Notes: generated from the sequence alone by a model not told the origin. 64,000 nucleotides of DNA from Archegozetes longisetosus (GCA_018873245.2 JAEMBT020000003.1:8265843-8329842); one strand, 5' to 3'; shown: positions 27,469 to 40,670, numbered from the stretch's first letter. Numbers and translations: made by a program.

Positions 27469-29978
27469 TCACTGGCTTTCATTCACACTATTTATCTTAT
27501 TATCGTCTAAAACTCTTTCGTAAACTCGATGGTGTTTATCACTCACATCCACTAAGAAATAAGTTCCAGGATTCAACTTCTCGATATCTCCGATTGGTTT
27601 ATAAGGGGCCAAGTTATGGGTCTTTTCTCTAATGTTGAGCGTCTCATCAAATTTAAGGGCCGACACTCTTTGACGTTTGGCCAAACGTTGCGGAATATCA
27701 GTGATCCCTTTGAGCAGTTTCGATAGAGGCGATTGTGCAGAAGTATCTCCTGATATCCTAGCCGAAAACATCGAAGCCGCTAAACCAGATCCATACGAGA
27801 ACAGGAGAAGTCGCTTGTTAGCCAATTGATCCAGTGGCTCACTATTCAACAGATTCAAATATCATTGGAGTCGCCCCCATTCAAGCTTGAAATTTGAAAT
27901 TACCTCAAAAGATATGATATAAGGCAAGCATAAAGTGATGCGGTGTACATGTTGCCAATTTCACGCGCCAACATAAGACTCGGATTAGTTTTACTATTGA
28001 ACAGATCTTCGCTTATAGTCATCAGCAGTTTTTCTAATTCGCGATCATTGTAAGTCTCCTCGAGTTTGACATTTCTAAAGAAAGCAGAAAACAGAAAACA
28101 GTTGAAAATGCGAATTATGTTCAGACTTAACCTTAAACTTGTGCTAACCTATATTTTTCCAACATTTTGTAAGATTCCTTAGACTGAGAGTCAGTGTTTT
28201 GCAAGTAATGAAGTAGAACTAATCTGGCGATTGATTTCTGAACAAGTTTACAATAAGGCGCGTGGAATATGATTCCATCAAAATTATCAAAATTAAAGTT
28301 TCCTTTTTGTTTGCTTGCTTTCTCGAAATACAATTGAAAGCACTTGTCGAGAGCCTGGAGGTAACACTGATTGGAGAGCGGGCCATCAACTAGTGGATAC
28401 TCTGAGCTTAATTCCGGTTTGTAGAAATCATAAACGTTTGCCATATATGTTGATCTGACTTTTCGATCTAATATGATGGCAGCGTCCGGACCCACAAGCA
28501 TTGCGATCGCTGCACAACCACCTGAAATTCAATTACAAAATTCAATTCTCATTCGTGTAAGCATAAGATTAATCTAAATTCAAATAAATATTAACCTCAT
28601 TACAAAAACTTAAGATATAATTGATTGAAACAATAAAAATTGAAACATCGATACGGAAAAATTAGATGAAATAAAATTATCTAATCTTAAGTGATTAATA
28701 ACTGATGAGGAATTTTTGGTATTTATGTTATCATTTCTGTTGGTCTTTTTATTTGATAGCACTATAAAAGTTAAAGTTAGAGCTTATGCAAAGCTATGCT
28801 AAATATGCGAGACAATGTATAAACCTTATAAGTGTTTAGCAAACAATGCTTTCTCTCTGCAAACAGATTCACTCCAATTCGATTAGATTTCTATTCCTGG
28901 GGAGCTTTAGATTACTTATTTAACTCACTTTTATTGCTTTGTCGCAACTATGTATCACAGATCATATGTTTCAGGTCATATATTGTATAGATTTTCCTGT
29001 CATTTAACATATCAGCGCTAATTTCAAGGACTCACGAATATTCATTGTAGTCAGAAGCTCATCATCTCAATCAGGTTCAATTGAAAAGGATGAAAAGATA
29101 CAAAACAAAAAAGGATACAAAACAAATAGTGCGTTCACTACATCTAGTATAAGTTTACAAATTGATTTCCGGTAAATCATTCCTTCCCTCATTATTATAT
29201 TGGTTACTGTTACTGTCAATTAAATACTCAGAATTCACTCTCTCCATAGTATAAAACTATTATTGAAATTTCCTAAAATGTTAGCAATAACTACAGTCAA
29301 GATATAACATCAACTGTTTGGGGTTTACTTACACTGAGTGCATTCAAATGTTGCCTATGCATAAAATCGTTAAATCATAAGTATTTCTGCTAGAAGTGAG
29401 TTGTTTGACAACAATCTCAATAATAAATACAATTTAACAAAATGAGTACCTGTAGGTCGTGCGGGACCGCTGGCATAAACAGCAATATCTGCAGCAACCA
29501 CTATAGCATATCTTCCGTCCCAAGAACTCGATTCTATCCAATCGACCGCATGAAACAAACTGGCGGTTCCGCCATAACAAGCATTAGTGGTATGAACGCC
29601 TTCGATATCAGAGTTGCCACTATCTTTGAACAAGTCCATTAATACAGTTTTGACACTTTTTGACTTATCCAGTATTGTTTCGGTCCCGATCATCAAAAAG
29701 CCGATATCTTTCGGTGATATCGAGTGCTTTTCGAGCAACGATTTGGTGACAGTCAGACAAATAGAACTGATATCTTCTCTATCTGTGCAAAATGCCATTC
29801 GAGTCTGTCCGAGACCTATTGTGTACTTTCCTTTTGAGACACCATTGAATTTTTCCAAATCTGTTTGATCGACATATGCGTTGGGAAAATAGATTTCCAT
29901 AGCCAGTATCCCAACATTATTAGGCCAATGAGAACCTGAATTAGTAACTGATCCGTTTTGCATATGATTGCTCGGCAT
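27469..29978 (-). CDS. Hmgs: Hydroxymethylglutaryl-CoA synthase, 4 coding exons
   Basis: Condenses acetyl-CoA with acetoacetyl-CoA to HMG-CoA, the second step of the mevalonate pathway. Exons in transcript order: 29978-29450, 28521-28149, 28074-27904, 27841-27469; product about 481 aa. Introns of 928, 74 and 62 nt are GT-AG with matching phases. Key residues match the family: general-base Glu at about 100 ([15 protein letters not shown]), nucleophile Cys at about 134 (NACYGGTAS), then ARPTGG across intron 1 and the active-site His at about 263 ([14 protein letters not shown]). GNMYTASLY and [11 protein letters not shown] complete the signature. ATG 29978 is the first in frame after a probable acceptor (TTGTTTCAACAG) that opens this exon. 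There is no obvious mitochondrial presequence, so cytosolic. Arthropods lack sterol synthesis; this branch feeds sesquiterpenoid hormone, dolichol, ubiquinone and prenyl groups. AATAAA candidates lie below 27469. Confidence 0.95.
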
Positions 29979-30063
29979 TTTCGACTTCTGTTGAAACAAT
30001 TAAACAAATATAATTGAGGTTAAAAAGTTTTTTAAGTGGAAAGGCGACAACAAACAAAAAGTT

Positions 30064-30084
30064 GGTTAGTTAGTTAGTTAGTTA
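30064..30084. repeat. (GTTA)n short tandem repeat
   Basis: About five GTTA/TTAG units inside the probable 5' UTR intron of HMG-CoA synthase. Confidence 0.85.
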
Positions 30085-31218
30085 TTCAGAGTAGGTTTAA
30101 GGAGAGGATAGGAATAGTGTCGTCACCACTTATTGCTTTTGTCAACAGAAATGACTATTCAAGAGTTATTAAACAACTTAAATACTCCAACAGTTGATCC
30201 TAGTCGTGTTACGCAGAAGTACGCAATAAGTGGACTCAAAACAGTTTTATCATTATTTTGGTAAATCAAAACAGATTTTCCTTATGGCAGCAAAAAAGCA
30301 ACTCAAGTAATAACTAATTTTCATAGGAAAGAAAAGATCGTTTGCCAAAGCAGTGAATGATCAGGTTTTCATTTACTTTTATGCTTTTCAAGGACATAAT
30401 CGTAAATACCATAAACTATTTTTGTCATTTGCTTATTTGCTCATAAGGAAACTAATGGAATTAATTATAAGCTGAGGCCTAAGATTAATGTTACAGAACT
30501 GCATCAATTGAACCTCAATAAATACTATTTTCAATTTATCTTCTATTCTATTCTAAACAAATTACTGGCAGTTCATTTGTTTAAAAAACATTTCCATAAC
30601 CTATTAGTTTAGACACTCAACCAATAGACTAAATTAATAGTTATATTAGTTATGATAACTTAAAGCTATTTTTAATAGGTTAAAAAAAACTTTTCACAAT
30701 TCGAGATCTCTTACCTTAAGCTTACGGTTAGATTGGTTTAAAAATGACTTATCTAAACTTTCAGATTTATACAAATGGAAGTTACTCTAAACTTGACTTC
30801 CTTTTTGGTAATGAAAAAACTTTATCTCGATTTACTCAATGTAATTTAAATGATTAAACCAATATAAAAACTTACGTATGAAATGGCAATTTTGGTCACT
30901 TCAACTAAATCTCAACCTTTTCAAGATTTCTAATATTTTTTATTAGAAATACACCAACATTTCTGGTAGTATTCACTTCAAGTTTACTTATATAAAAACC
31001 TTATAATTAAATCAATTTCAAGTATTTGCTGATCGAAACATAAAGCAATTGAAGCAAAGTATAGCTCAAACTTATTTTGGGTATAAAAACAATAGTTGAC
31101 AAAAGTAACTTAATTTGAGCAAAGTTACTAGAAGAGAAACAGAATGAATTAAGAAGACAAAACAATTAAATGAAACAAAGTATAAGACAATTAAGATTTG
31201 GAGTTGAAGAGAACTTAC

Positions 31219-31320
31219 TTTGTTAGCAGATCTGTGAATCCAGGAAGCAGTGAAGCAGTGCTGAGATCTGACGCCCGGGGCCTTATGCGAAAGTTCACCA
31301 AAAATATATATACCGGTATT
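31219..31320 (-). promoter_or_regulatory. Probable 5' UTR exon and promoter area of HMG-CoA synthase
   Basis: On the minus strand a less AT-rich block ends at a consensus donor, AACAAA|GTAAGTTCT, with the exon ending at 31219. It would splice to the acceptor at about 29988, ten nt before the HMG-CoA synthase ATG, leaving a 1.2-kb intron in the 5' UTR. The upstream limit of the exon is not visible; I chose 31320 because sequence composition changes there. The intron holds no other recognisable feature except a GTTA tetranucleotide run at 30064-30084. Confidence 0.45.
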
Positions 31321-31339
31321 TTTAGCTGTTAGCGGTTGC

Positions 31340-33380
31340 CACTCGTTTTAATAAAATTTTTATCACGGAAGCCCCGAAGGGCTCTTCTCAACTTGACCAA
31401 TAATATGTGGTTGACTTGCCTTACATCACATTACGTATTAATAATCTTAATTACAATATTCGCAAATCTCCTATCAAATCAATTCAAATTTAATTTTCTC
31501 GCAAATATAATTATGCACTTCTGCATCTCTACAACTGTTTAGTTCTGGTTATGTTTATCAAATACCATTTTCTGTATAACTTAACTATTCTATAGTACAA
31601 ATAATTATAATTTTATTCTACTTATAGCCAACATATAAGCTTTATTAAAACGAGTCTACACTTAAAAACGAGACATTCAATAGATATTAAAGTTTGGAAT
31701 GCATTTATAAATTGACCCGAATATTGATTGAAGTCCAGGTCATTAGATTGCATGCGATCGAATCAAAGATACTAATCATATCTTTGATCCCAGTGAAGAC
31801 AAGAAGAGCTCAAATTTAGAGAATTTGCATAAAATTTGGTTTTAGAAATATGATCAGGAAAATTGTTTTGGTTCAGGTAATGTTTGCCTCAAACCTAACC
31901 TAAAGTTGTTGTAGTTTTGCTAAGCTTTCAGTAGCAAAAATGCCAACGCAAAAACGTTGCAACTATTTTGTTTGCGTAAAAAATAGAAACCAATTATTTC
32001 TCTCAATTTCTTTTCAAATTATGAGTAGAATATATTGAAATTAAATCTAACTTTTCCTTAATGTCAAATCTGTTCGAAAGTAAATATTGAAGGGTTGGCA
32101 TGAAAATGATGTGAAGCGCGACCGACAGTCACTAGTATTGAGAAAGATTTGACGCAATTATCTAAAATATTTGGATTTTTAATTGGTTATTAGAAACTAG
32201 AAATCATCTGAGATAAATCTAACCTTCAATTCGTTATCACTAATTGTCGCCCAATTGTGAACTTCCTGAAACTTTTTTAAAATATAAACTTAATTAGAAT
32301 TATAATAGAGACAATTTTGATGATTTATATCTCAATAAAAGATCGTTAGTTGAGTGATTAACAACTAAAATCTTATTAAGGATAAACTGCATGAACATTT
32401 CAAACATTCGTTCGCATTCAACTCAATTACCAATCAATCATTAGCTATGTCTTAATTACAACAACGTAATTAGATTTAATGTCGAGAATAAGGTTTGAAT
32501 GCACTTTTCAGGTTTGATTCAAATACGTCAATACCTTAGGAACTCAAATATTAAAAACAATTCTTACGTACTCAGTGGTTATGGTTTGTCAGACTTGTCT
32601 TGGTTCGAGGAAAGAATATGAGAAAAGAGCTTTAAGACAAAAATTGAATAAATTCAAAAGAGAGTTCAATTAAAACTACTTAAAAGTATTGGGAAAACGT
32701 AAATGAAAGGAAGTTGCAACTGAGTGATCACTTCAGACTAGAAATGTTAATATATTATTGAGTCCGAAAGGCAATAGAACTCGTGATGAACCAATTGCAA
32801 CTATTTAATCATAATTCATTTGAGATTTGTTTATAAAACTTCTTACGTTTTCAATCGCAAACCGGAATCAATAGCATTTCGTAACTACAGAGCAATTGTT
32901 TGGCTTTAAATGCATTTAAAAACATAAACAAAATATCAGCCAAAAATTTGTGGTTTTCTTAGACACTCAAAACGCATGCGTCTAATACAGTTAAACCTAT
33001 TTATGCATCAATAAAGCTCTTTAGAAAATTTGATAACTTCTGTTTGATATTTATAATGCTAAAAATGATATCTTATTGTCAAATTTTCCTCACTCTTAAA
33101 GTTGAATTTGCTTTCAACAAAGTCATTTTGATAGATGCTTTCAAAACAGGAAATAAGGAAAGCAAAAAATTCAAGCTTTCAACATTATTTATGAATTACA
33201 AATCTGGTAATTAAGGCTCGGATCGTAGTCTCGTGTAACGCTCTTCAATTACCAAATTAAATACAATTCAAAAATTAGAAGTTGTTCATGAACTAAAAAT
33301 TGAAAAGAGTTTAAAATAACATTATTTGCATAAAATTATAAGTTTCATTAATTACATATTCAAATTTAGATATAAATCTC
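31340..33380. other. Interval without a recognised gene
   Basis: About 2 kb upstream of HMG-CoA synthase. Only short, low-complexity frames are present. I see no repeat or RNA gene. Confidence 0.45.
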
Positions 33381-33385
33381 ATTTT

Positions 33386-34026
33386 CTAGACTTGGGTTAT
33401 GTTTAGGCACACAATAGATAGGAAGTTTGAAAGTTTGACATCTAATATGAAAATGAATTTAATAATTTTAAATAACTCACGAATTCTAACCACTTTTATA
33501 GCAATGACGACAGCAACTGATTGGCAAGTAGTTTTTATTACCTGAACCACAATCGAGTTGAGGACAAAACTATTGAAAACAAGTTCTGCCAACTCTGGTA
33601 TTATTAGATTTGGCATAAATGACTTAAGTCTTGAATTAGTATCTGAAACACTAATGCAATTATTCCGTGTTTGTGTTTCATTTGTTTGTTTGTTTTTCCA
33701 ATCGATTTTTATAACACAATTATTATCCTTACAATCACTTTTTCTTAACTGGATGCTAACCACTTTTCAGTTTAGTTTATTATCAATATTAGTAGTATAT
33801 GAACAGTTAACATATTAGTCGTAAAAAGTTTTATCTCCTTAGGTATTCTTGTGTTAAAAATAGGCATTTGGTAAAAGTTGCCAACATCTAAACTTTGAGC
33901 AAATCTATCGTTCATAGCTTCAGTGCTATAATAAAATTTAAGAAAACCATTCTCTGTATTTATATTTGTTCTCTCGAAAATCAGCTCACAACCACCGTTC
34001 ACAACAATTGAAAACTTTGAGCCCAA
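33386..34026 (-). pseudogene. Minus-strand protein-like fragments, unrecognised
   Basis: Two adjacent minus-strand open segments read as protein-like: 34026-33772 (contains SIVVNGGCELIFERTN and NDRFAQSLDVGNFYQMP) and 33763-33386 (contains SDCKDNNCVIKIDWKNK). They are in different frames with stops between, although a donor-like GTAATA follows an FNSFVLNSIVVQ segment. Several Cys residues suggest an extracellular protein. They may be 3' exons of the decayed gene at 35.4-42.4 kb or an unrelated remnant; no family was recognised. Confidence 0.3.
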
Positions 34027-34393
34027 ACTTCCTGATGCAATAGCTTAAAATATACAGTCTTTAGAAGATATCCTATCAGTGAACTATTTATTGAATGACA
34101 AGCGAATATTTAGGTCGATAGGCCTATTCTTACGTGTTTGCACATGAGTATAAATTTGGGTAAACCAATTCAAATCGTTAATAAGTTAAGGTTAATTTGA
34201 GAAAACTTAATTTCAATAGGCTTTAAATCAATGTTGAAGCCATACTTTTTAGTCTTCAGTTTTTGATTCTGAAGCAATGTGTGGATAATTCTGACTTTTT
34301 ATTGTATTTTTATCGATGACAGAGAGCAAATCTAGAACTAAGAAAAAGTAAAGTGCGAATCAAAATATTCTCAATTCTATGCAAATACTGCTA

Positions 34394-34859
34394 CAGTAGA
34401 ATCTCGTTATTTTGAAACCGCTTCTGCCAAAAAAATTTGGTTCAAAGCAGTGAGTATATACACGGTATTTTGATAAAAAAAAAGTTCAAAATAAAGAATT
34501 CTTTACAAATTCAAAATTTTAATTAATACTAAGATTTCATTTAGAGCACAATTATTTACTAAAAAAGTCAATAATAAGCGTTAGTTTTGATGGTAATTTT
34601 AGATTAACTAATTTATTTTGCAAATGTTTAATTTCCTCTAAAAATGAGTTAAAATTTTGATGGAATCCAACAATGATTTTACAATATAAGATAACTTATA
34701 ATTTCAATCAAGAATATTTAATTCACTCAAATAGTAAACAAATAAAACAGTTTGTCCAAAAATACGGTGTCCAATGATGATTTGATAAATATTTCAAAAT
34801 AAAGAGGCATACAATATAAACTGATATTAAAAATCGTTCAAATTATCGAGTGTCTACCG
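34394..34859. mobile_element. MITE-like element with pogo/Tigger-like ends
   Basis: A 466-bp element with imperfect terminal inverted repeats. The left end starts CAGTAGAATCTCGTTATTTT and the right end, reverse-complemented, starts CGGTAGACACTCGATAATTT. It is flanked by TA on both sides (34392-34393 and 34860-34861), the target duplication of Tc1/mariner/pogo elements. The start CAGTAGA.TCTCG is typical of pogo/Tigger-derived repeats. There is no coding capacity inside, so it is a non-autonomous, old copy. Confidence 0.75.
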
Positions 34860-35479
34860 TATTTAAAAAATCAGATCAAAGGAATTCTTTGCATGAAAAA
34901 TTATGCCTTTTCTGTATGCACAAGTACTTAAAGTAAAAAAACACCATGAGTCTAGCCTCTCATTTTTAATGTTGGATCTGATCCTATGTGATCAAAATCA
35001 AAGTTATGGCCATCACTCTTTCGAGTACTACTTTCATTACATGCAATATCGAGCATTCACTCAAGTTTAAGTTCATTTTCCAAAAGTTTGAGATCAAATC
35101 TGTGCTCGACTTTTGTAGAGTGTATTTTCCAGCTCATACTTTATGGTTGACGGTTGGAGCTAAAAACTTGAATTAGTTCTAGGTAAAAAATATATTCAAG
35201 CCTAATGAAAAATTTTGAGAAATTTCAAAAGAAATATTTGCTAAAGTTTGACTCGAATTTGTTGTTAATGAGCTTAACAGGTGACAAAAGGTGAATGGTA
35301 TGTAATTCCTGATGGAGAAGAATATAAACCAAAGTTGAGATCAAGTTGAGATGGCTCTTTTCATATTCAAGTATTCAACTGTTTAGTCGTCTTTAGTCGT
35401 GGTTAAGTATGAAGCGTGACAACTCACTAAGTCAAGTTCAATTTAAACAAAAAATTCATTTTCCATTCAAAAATTTCGA

Positions 35480-35580
35480 AAATTATTCCTCATAATTAAT
35501 ACCTCTAATTTGAGCTAAATAAGCATCCATTTTGGCCAAAAGGTCATCTGGTTTGTTACCTCTGACCTCAAACCTAAAAC
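35480..35580 (-). pseudogene. Isolated exon-like remnant, possibly of the same lipid transfer gene
   Basis: After an acceptor-like TAAGTCTTCAG, the minus strand reads RFEVRGNKPDDLLAKMDAYL and then IRGINYEE before a stop. The segment looks protein-coding (alternating charged and hydrophobic residues) and shares strand with the remnant at 40.7-42.4 kb. The frame is open for about 30 codons only. Its assignment to the lipid transfer protein is inference from position and general resemblance. Confidence 0.3.
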
Positions 35581-37450
35581 TGAAGACTTATACGGATGTG
35601 AGTCGATTGAACGTGATCAATAAGTTATACTCTGAAAAGCTATTCATTTTGAGTTGGATCTGCTATGAATTCTGATCTAAAACTTTGATTGAACCCAACT
35701 TTAGGATTAAGAGTGGTGTTATTTATGAATGATTTGAGCAATGGCAGAATAGGTGACTCATTTGTTTGATTAGTAATCGTCTTGATTGAACACCGTTATT
35801 CATTAAGATCTAATCCTGTTGAGTGGTTATAACGAACAAGTTTTCCATAAAAGTCAAGTTTATGCTCTGGTGTTTGACTGGATACAAGGATTAAGGACTT
35901 TCTGATTAAATAAATGAAGATTTTCCCCGATTGATAAATAGATAATGAAGATGTTTTAAGCTATCTTTATGTATATTGCTATTAAGACTAAAATGTGTAT
36001 TTGGACCAAAGACAAAACTTATCGAATGAACATATCTAGAGTTTTCTTACTGAAACTTGCCTGTTTTTTGCTGATGCCATATATTTACCGTTAAATTAAC
36101 AGTTAATTTTTAATGTAATTAAACTCAAAGTTAAATCGTTTCCATTTTCTGAATGTATACCAATTTTAGCCAAATTTTCTTCACACCTTTCACTTTTGCT
36201 TATCAGTCATATGTTTTCATGCTCACAATCCAATTGAGTCAATTGTTTGATTTGTATTTCTTTCGTTTCGTATTCAATTCCGACTAAAGGCTTTGATGAT
36301 TCAATTTCAATTCGTAGTCTTTCCAGATGTTTGAGTGATTAACGTCTGAATATTTTTAGTGGAATCGTAGTGAATCTGAAAAATTGGTTAATTTGTCTGA
36401 AGTCTTAATAAGAATTTTTTCTGTATTTGGTCCCAGAAGAGAGACAAGTTTGCTCTCAATTTTGATGTATCTATTTTGATAATCAGTAAGCTATCTAAAG
36501 TTTACTTGTTTCAGTTTAGAGGTATTGAGTCGATTGGGATTTCAATCAAAAAAAGTAACAGGTTTAGGATCAAACTTAGACTCTGGTTCATTCATTACTT
36601 TTCTCTTGAATTTGGTGCTCATATTGGTCATCAACTCTTGGTTTGGATCAAACGTATAGTACAAGGGTTGAACCAAAGTTTTTAGACTAACTTTTATTTT
36701 TATTATTTGAACCGAGAAAAAAAAACTTTAAATTAAATTCAGATTAAATTTCTTAGAATGAAAGAGAAGTTTTGTCATTCTGAAAAAGTTGGTACAAAAA
36801 GTTTCGATTGAAGTCTTATTAGTTTAGTGATATCAGCTATTGAATCATATTTCAAGGTTTAATGCTTCCAGGTTTGAATTCAAATCAAAAACTACTCGAC
36901 CCTCAAATTGATCGTTAACGAAGATTGCACTTGAAAGAAGAGTACTTCCAACTAATTGAGTAAATTTAAAATAAAGATTAATATAGGGATAAATAATGAA
37001 CCCTTGCCAAAAAGTTCTAAGATATTTTTATCCTATCTTTTTGTACTGAAATCCAACGAAAAGGTAGTATTTGGTGATGATTTTAGACTAGATTATGGAA
37101 TAAATCATAAGTCGATACTTGCGTTTCCGTGTGTTTTATCTTACTTAGTACATCGATACTAAGTTTGACGATTATTTCACTAAATTGCAAATCAAGTCTT
37201 GATGGACTAAATTTAAATAATGTTGCATTAGCCCTATAGAGTTGCTTTCTTCATAACCAAATATTGCATTCAGATCAAACTGTTCCGAACAAATAAGAAC
37301 AAACACTGATTTGCTAGGTGTTTTTGTATTATTATCCAATTGAAAGTCCATTTCATCAACAAAACAACTTGAGTTTGATACTCATCTTAAATCTGTCTAA
37401 AACAAAATTAGTTAAAATTACTTATCAAAAAGTATATAAATAGACTTACT

Positions 37451-39580
37451 AATAGTTTCATTCAATTGTGTCAACTTTTTTATTAAACCAATGCATTCAT
37501 GCCAAACACTTGTACTGTTTTGGAGAGACTCTTTGCAAATTTATATTACACTCCAGTTTTCTATCAAGGTACCCGAAAAAGTGTTCACTTCTAGTCTTGA
37601 GTTTGATAAATGTTTGTATTGAAGTGACGCGCGAACATCACAAAATGTACAGATTTGTCTTCGCCAACAACTTTTAGGCTATACTTGAGCCCTTCGCTAT
37701 TCACATGATTTTGTGAGCATTTGCTGAAGTTTCGTAACTTATATTCGAAGGCAAGGTAATCATAAATCAATTTTGATATTTTTTTGATTGATACCAGGTG
37801 AAGAGAATCTTAGAGCTTACAATAGATGGATAAGATTTGAAGTTTTCAGTTCATTTTGACAATGTTGATGAGACTTATGCAGTATATTGGTTATTAAGTT
37901 TGAACTTTTATTTAGATATTGCGTTCATGTCAAATCTAGGGTTCCTAGTATGTTTCTTGTTTCTCATTGATCAAGATTTTCAAACTTCACTAATAATTTC
38001 ATTAACTCATTCCTCAGATGTTGTGGTTTATATTCGGTCAGTCAATTAATTATTATCTGTTCTCCTGCTTGTCTACAGTCCTAGAAATTCTCAGCTCTAA
38101 TACAGTAGATTTTAGTTTAATATCTGATGAAACCTTGTAATTTGTATTGTCTTCTTTGATTCCAATTAGAGAAAGTCGGATAAATTACTAGAATTCCTCT
38201 CTAGTCCCACTCGTGACACTTTTTATTTTGAGCATCAATCAATCCCCTGAGAACGATCGGCTTCTCATCACTAGCGATTTGAAAGTTGGCTCTTCTCTAT
38301 CTGCTTCTGCGTCAAACATCAAAAGTTTGCCTTCGAGGCTAATATTTTCCTTCAGTTTAATCTTCTCGGATGAAATTTGAGCATACAATGGATTTCTCAA
38401 TTTGTTAGTCGATTTCGAATTGATCGTGATTTGAGTTGAATGAAATGCCTGAAATATACGTAAAAAGTTTGATTTAACATAATTTTTCATAAGCAGTAAT
38501 GGCCTTAAACTTACTTGTAGTTCCATTCAATTGTGTCTATTTCCATTTGTAGGCGTATTGATGCAAAGTTTCTCAACTGCTTTCCACTCATTCTTTGTAT
38601 TTTATCAAAACATTCGTATTCTTCATCAGAGTATTTGAGAGAAGCGTTAACTTCAAATCTTGATTCGACCAAAAATTTGAGTTGAGGGAAGCGCGAACGT
38701 CTCTAAAGTGTTTAGTCTTTACTGATCTTTACCGACAACTTGCAGGCCATATTCGAAGCCATTACTGTTTGTACGAATTATGTGAGCGTTTGTGAAAATC
38801 TGAAAACTAATATCGAAAGGTGAAGCTTCGACCATGGCATTTTAAATAATCAATTTGACGTGAAATGAGTTTTAAACTTTATAATAAGCCGACTTTGATA
38901 ATATTCGATTCGATGTTATTCTAAGTTGTTGTCCGTAGAGCTGAAAAGGTTTATGCACTAGGCCACAACACAAGCGCAAGTCCTTTTCAGAAGATCGCGT
39001 TCACACCAAATCTAATAACTGCCAATATTTTTCATACTTCAAATTGCTTTAAATTTTGCAGTTTCGCTAACAATTTAAACGATCGCTTTCTTAGATTTTG
39101 TGGCTTGCATTGAACCAAACAATCAGTTATTATTTGTTTGTAGTACCAAAGAATTTCAACTTTAATCCATTGGTTTTTATTGCAGTAGTTGATGAAATTT
39201 TGAAATGATTAATGCTTTCTCTGATAGCTATGAAAGATAAATGAAATGATGAGTTAGAATTTTTGTTTAGTCCCAGCTGATTTTTCTGTTTAATTAGCAA
39301 CCCCTTCAAAAGGAAGGGCTCGTCATTGCTTATTTCAAATCTTACTTCTCCTACCTTTTCTACACCTGCATCAATCTTAATAAATTCAAACTATCTAACT
39401 TTAACTCTAGTTTAAGGGATAAGTCGTAAAGAATACTCTTGTAATATGCGGAAACTTTGCATTTCTGGAGGAAGTCCTTAACTTGAAATGTATCTCTTGT
39501 TGATTATTTCGAGGGCTCAATAGTTGAAATTTCAGTAAAAATTTTCTATCTATTCTAGAGTTAGACGTATTCACTATAGC
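37451..39580 (-). repeat. Diverged tandem duplication, unit about 1.07 kb, with decayed coding
   Basis: Copy A (about 37451-38517) and copy B (about 38518-39580) align in the same order: both begin TAGTTNCATTCAATTGTGTC, both carry a (G)AAG[T/C]G(A)CGCGAAC block and a TTTTGTGAGC/TTATGTGAGC block, and both end with a similar protein-like reading on the minus strand. In copy B that reading is VRFEISNDEPFLLKGL; in copy A a related reading, ANFQIASDEKPIVLRGL, is present in a different frame from the longest open one. This suggests a duplicated exon module that has since decayed. The unit lies downstream (in transcript direction) of the lipid-transfer-protein-like remnant and may belong to it. Confidence 0.55.
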
Positions 39581-39810
39581 TTTACCTGCTTCTTTTAATC
39601 TTTTCCATTTTTGAGGATCTCTCTAACAAGAGTTTCAGTGCTATGGAATTTATATCCAATTTAGCTAAAGAGATTCGAGTGACTGATGCTCTCCAAGGAT
39701 TAATTAAATCGTAAGGCAATAAATCGATGTATAACGAAAAACCTATTAATCAAAATCAAAAACTAAAATAAGAAAATTCAATTAAAAGGCTTATTACACG
39801 GTATAATTGC

Positions 39811-40056
39811 TGGTATTGTTGCAAATAATGCTCTCCAACAACACTTTAATGGTTGGAGCTTAGGTAAGTCCTGTCTTTATCAATGTTACATAGCTTTGAG
39901 TAAATTGACTTTACTATGGAAGACGGACTGTATTGTTGTAAATCACTCTCGTGATTAAGTTAAGATTAGGTTAGGTTAGATTAATACAAATAGACAGACC
40001 TAACCTAAACTTAAACTTATAAAATGTTTTTGGTGAGAGTTATTTGCAACAATACA
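39811..40056. mobile_element. Fold-back MITE-like element plus an adjacent solo end
   Basis: 39928-40056 is an inverted repeat: the left arm starts CTGTATTGTTGTAAATCACT and the right arm, reverse-complemented, starts CTGTATTGTTGCAAATAACT. Both arms run on to an AGGTTAGGT motif close to the centre, so the 129-bp element is nearly all stem. A third copy of the end (GGTATTGTTGCAAATAATGC) lies about 115 bp upstream at 39813-39840, suggesting a nested or partly deleted neighbour copy. No coding sequence. Superfamily unknown. Confidence 0.7.
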
Positions 40057-40670
40057 GGTACAACTCGATAGTATGTTTGCTAGAATTAAGTTTCAATTCT
40101 GCTTCTCATGGATTTGTGAGAACTGACTCTTATGCTTGTTATACAAGGCTTTAGTAATGCTAAATAGCTCTTCCGCGAGCTTTCATAAACCAATGAACTT
40201 AATATCAAGCGATCTAAGCACCAGAGATACTGAAAGGGAAACTAGAGCTCAAATATATAACTCAATGTTATTTCGAGAGTCATCATATATATTGAAGATA
40301 GAACAAATCTAAAGGATTAACAAATTTTGACTACATTCACTGTATTTATCAGATCTGTTTATGTTTACAAGTTTCAAACCTCCTCTAACGTCGCGCCAAC
40401 ACTTCGTGAAATTTCTAATACATCCAACGTTTCAGTAAACTCCGTCCTTTCGGTAAATTAATCTTAAAGTTGAAAAAACTTCTTTAGTTCGACTTTCGCA
40501 TCAATAACTCTCGACAAAGAAACAAGAGACTAAGATATAAGTCTAGAATGGCAACCAATTGTTTGCAAATTGGTTTCATAATTCAAATCGGCAACAATTG
40601 AGCAAATCAATAGTATTTTGCTATTGGTTTCAGCTGACATTCCGAGTACAACGGTTTCATCAGCTTGAGG

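Noticed and set aside
27441..29868. Plus-strand frames opposite HMG-CoA synthase exons
   Set aside because: Antisense shadows of exons with catalytic motifs.
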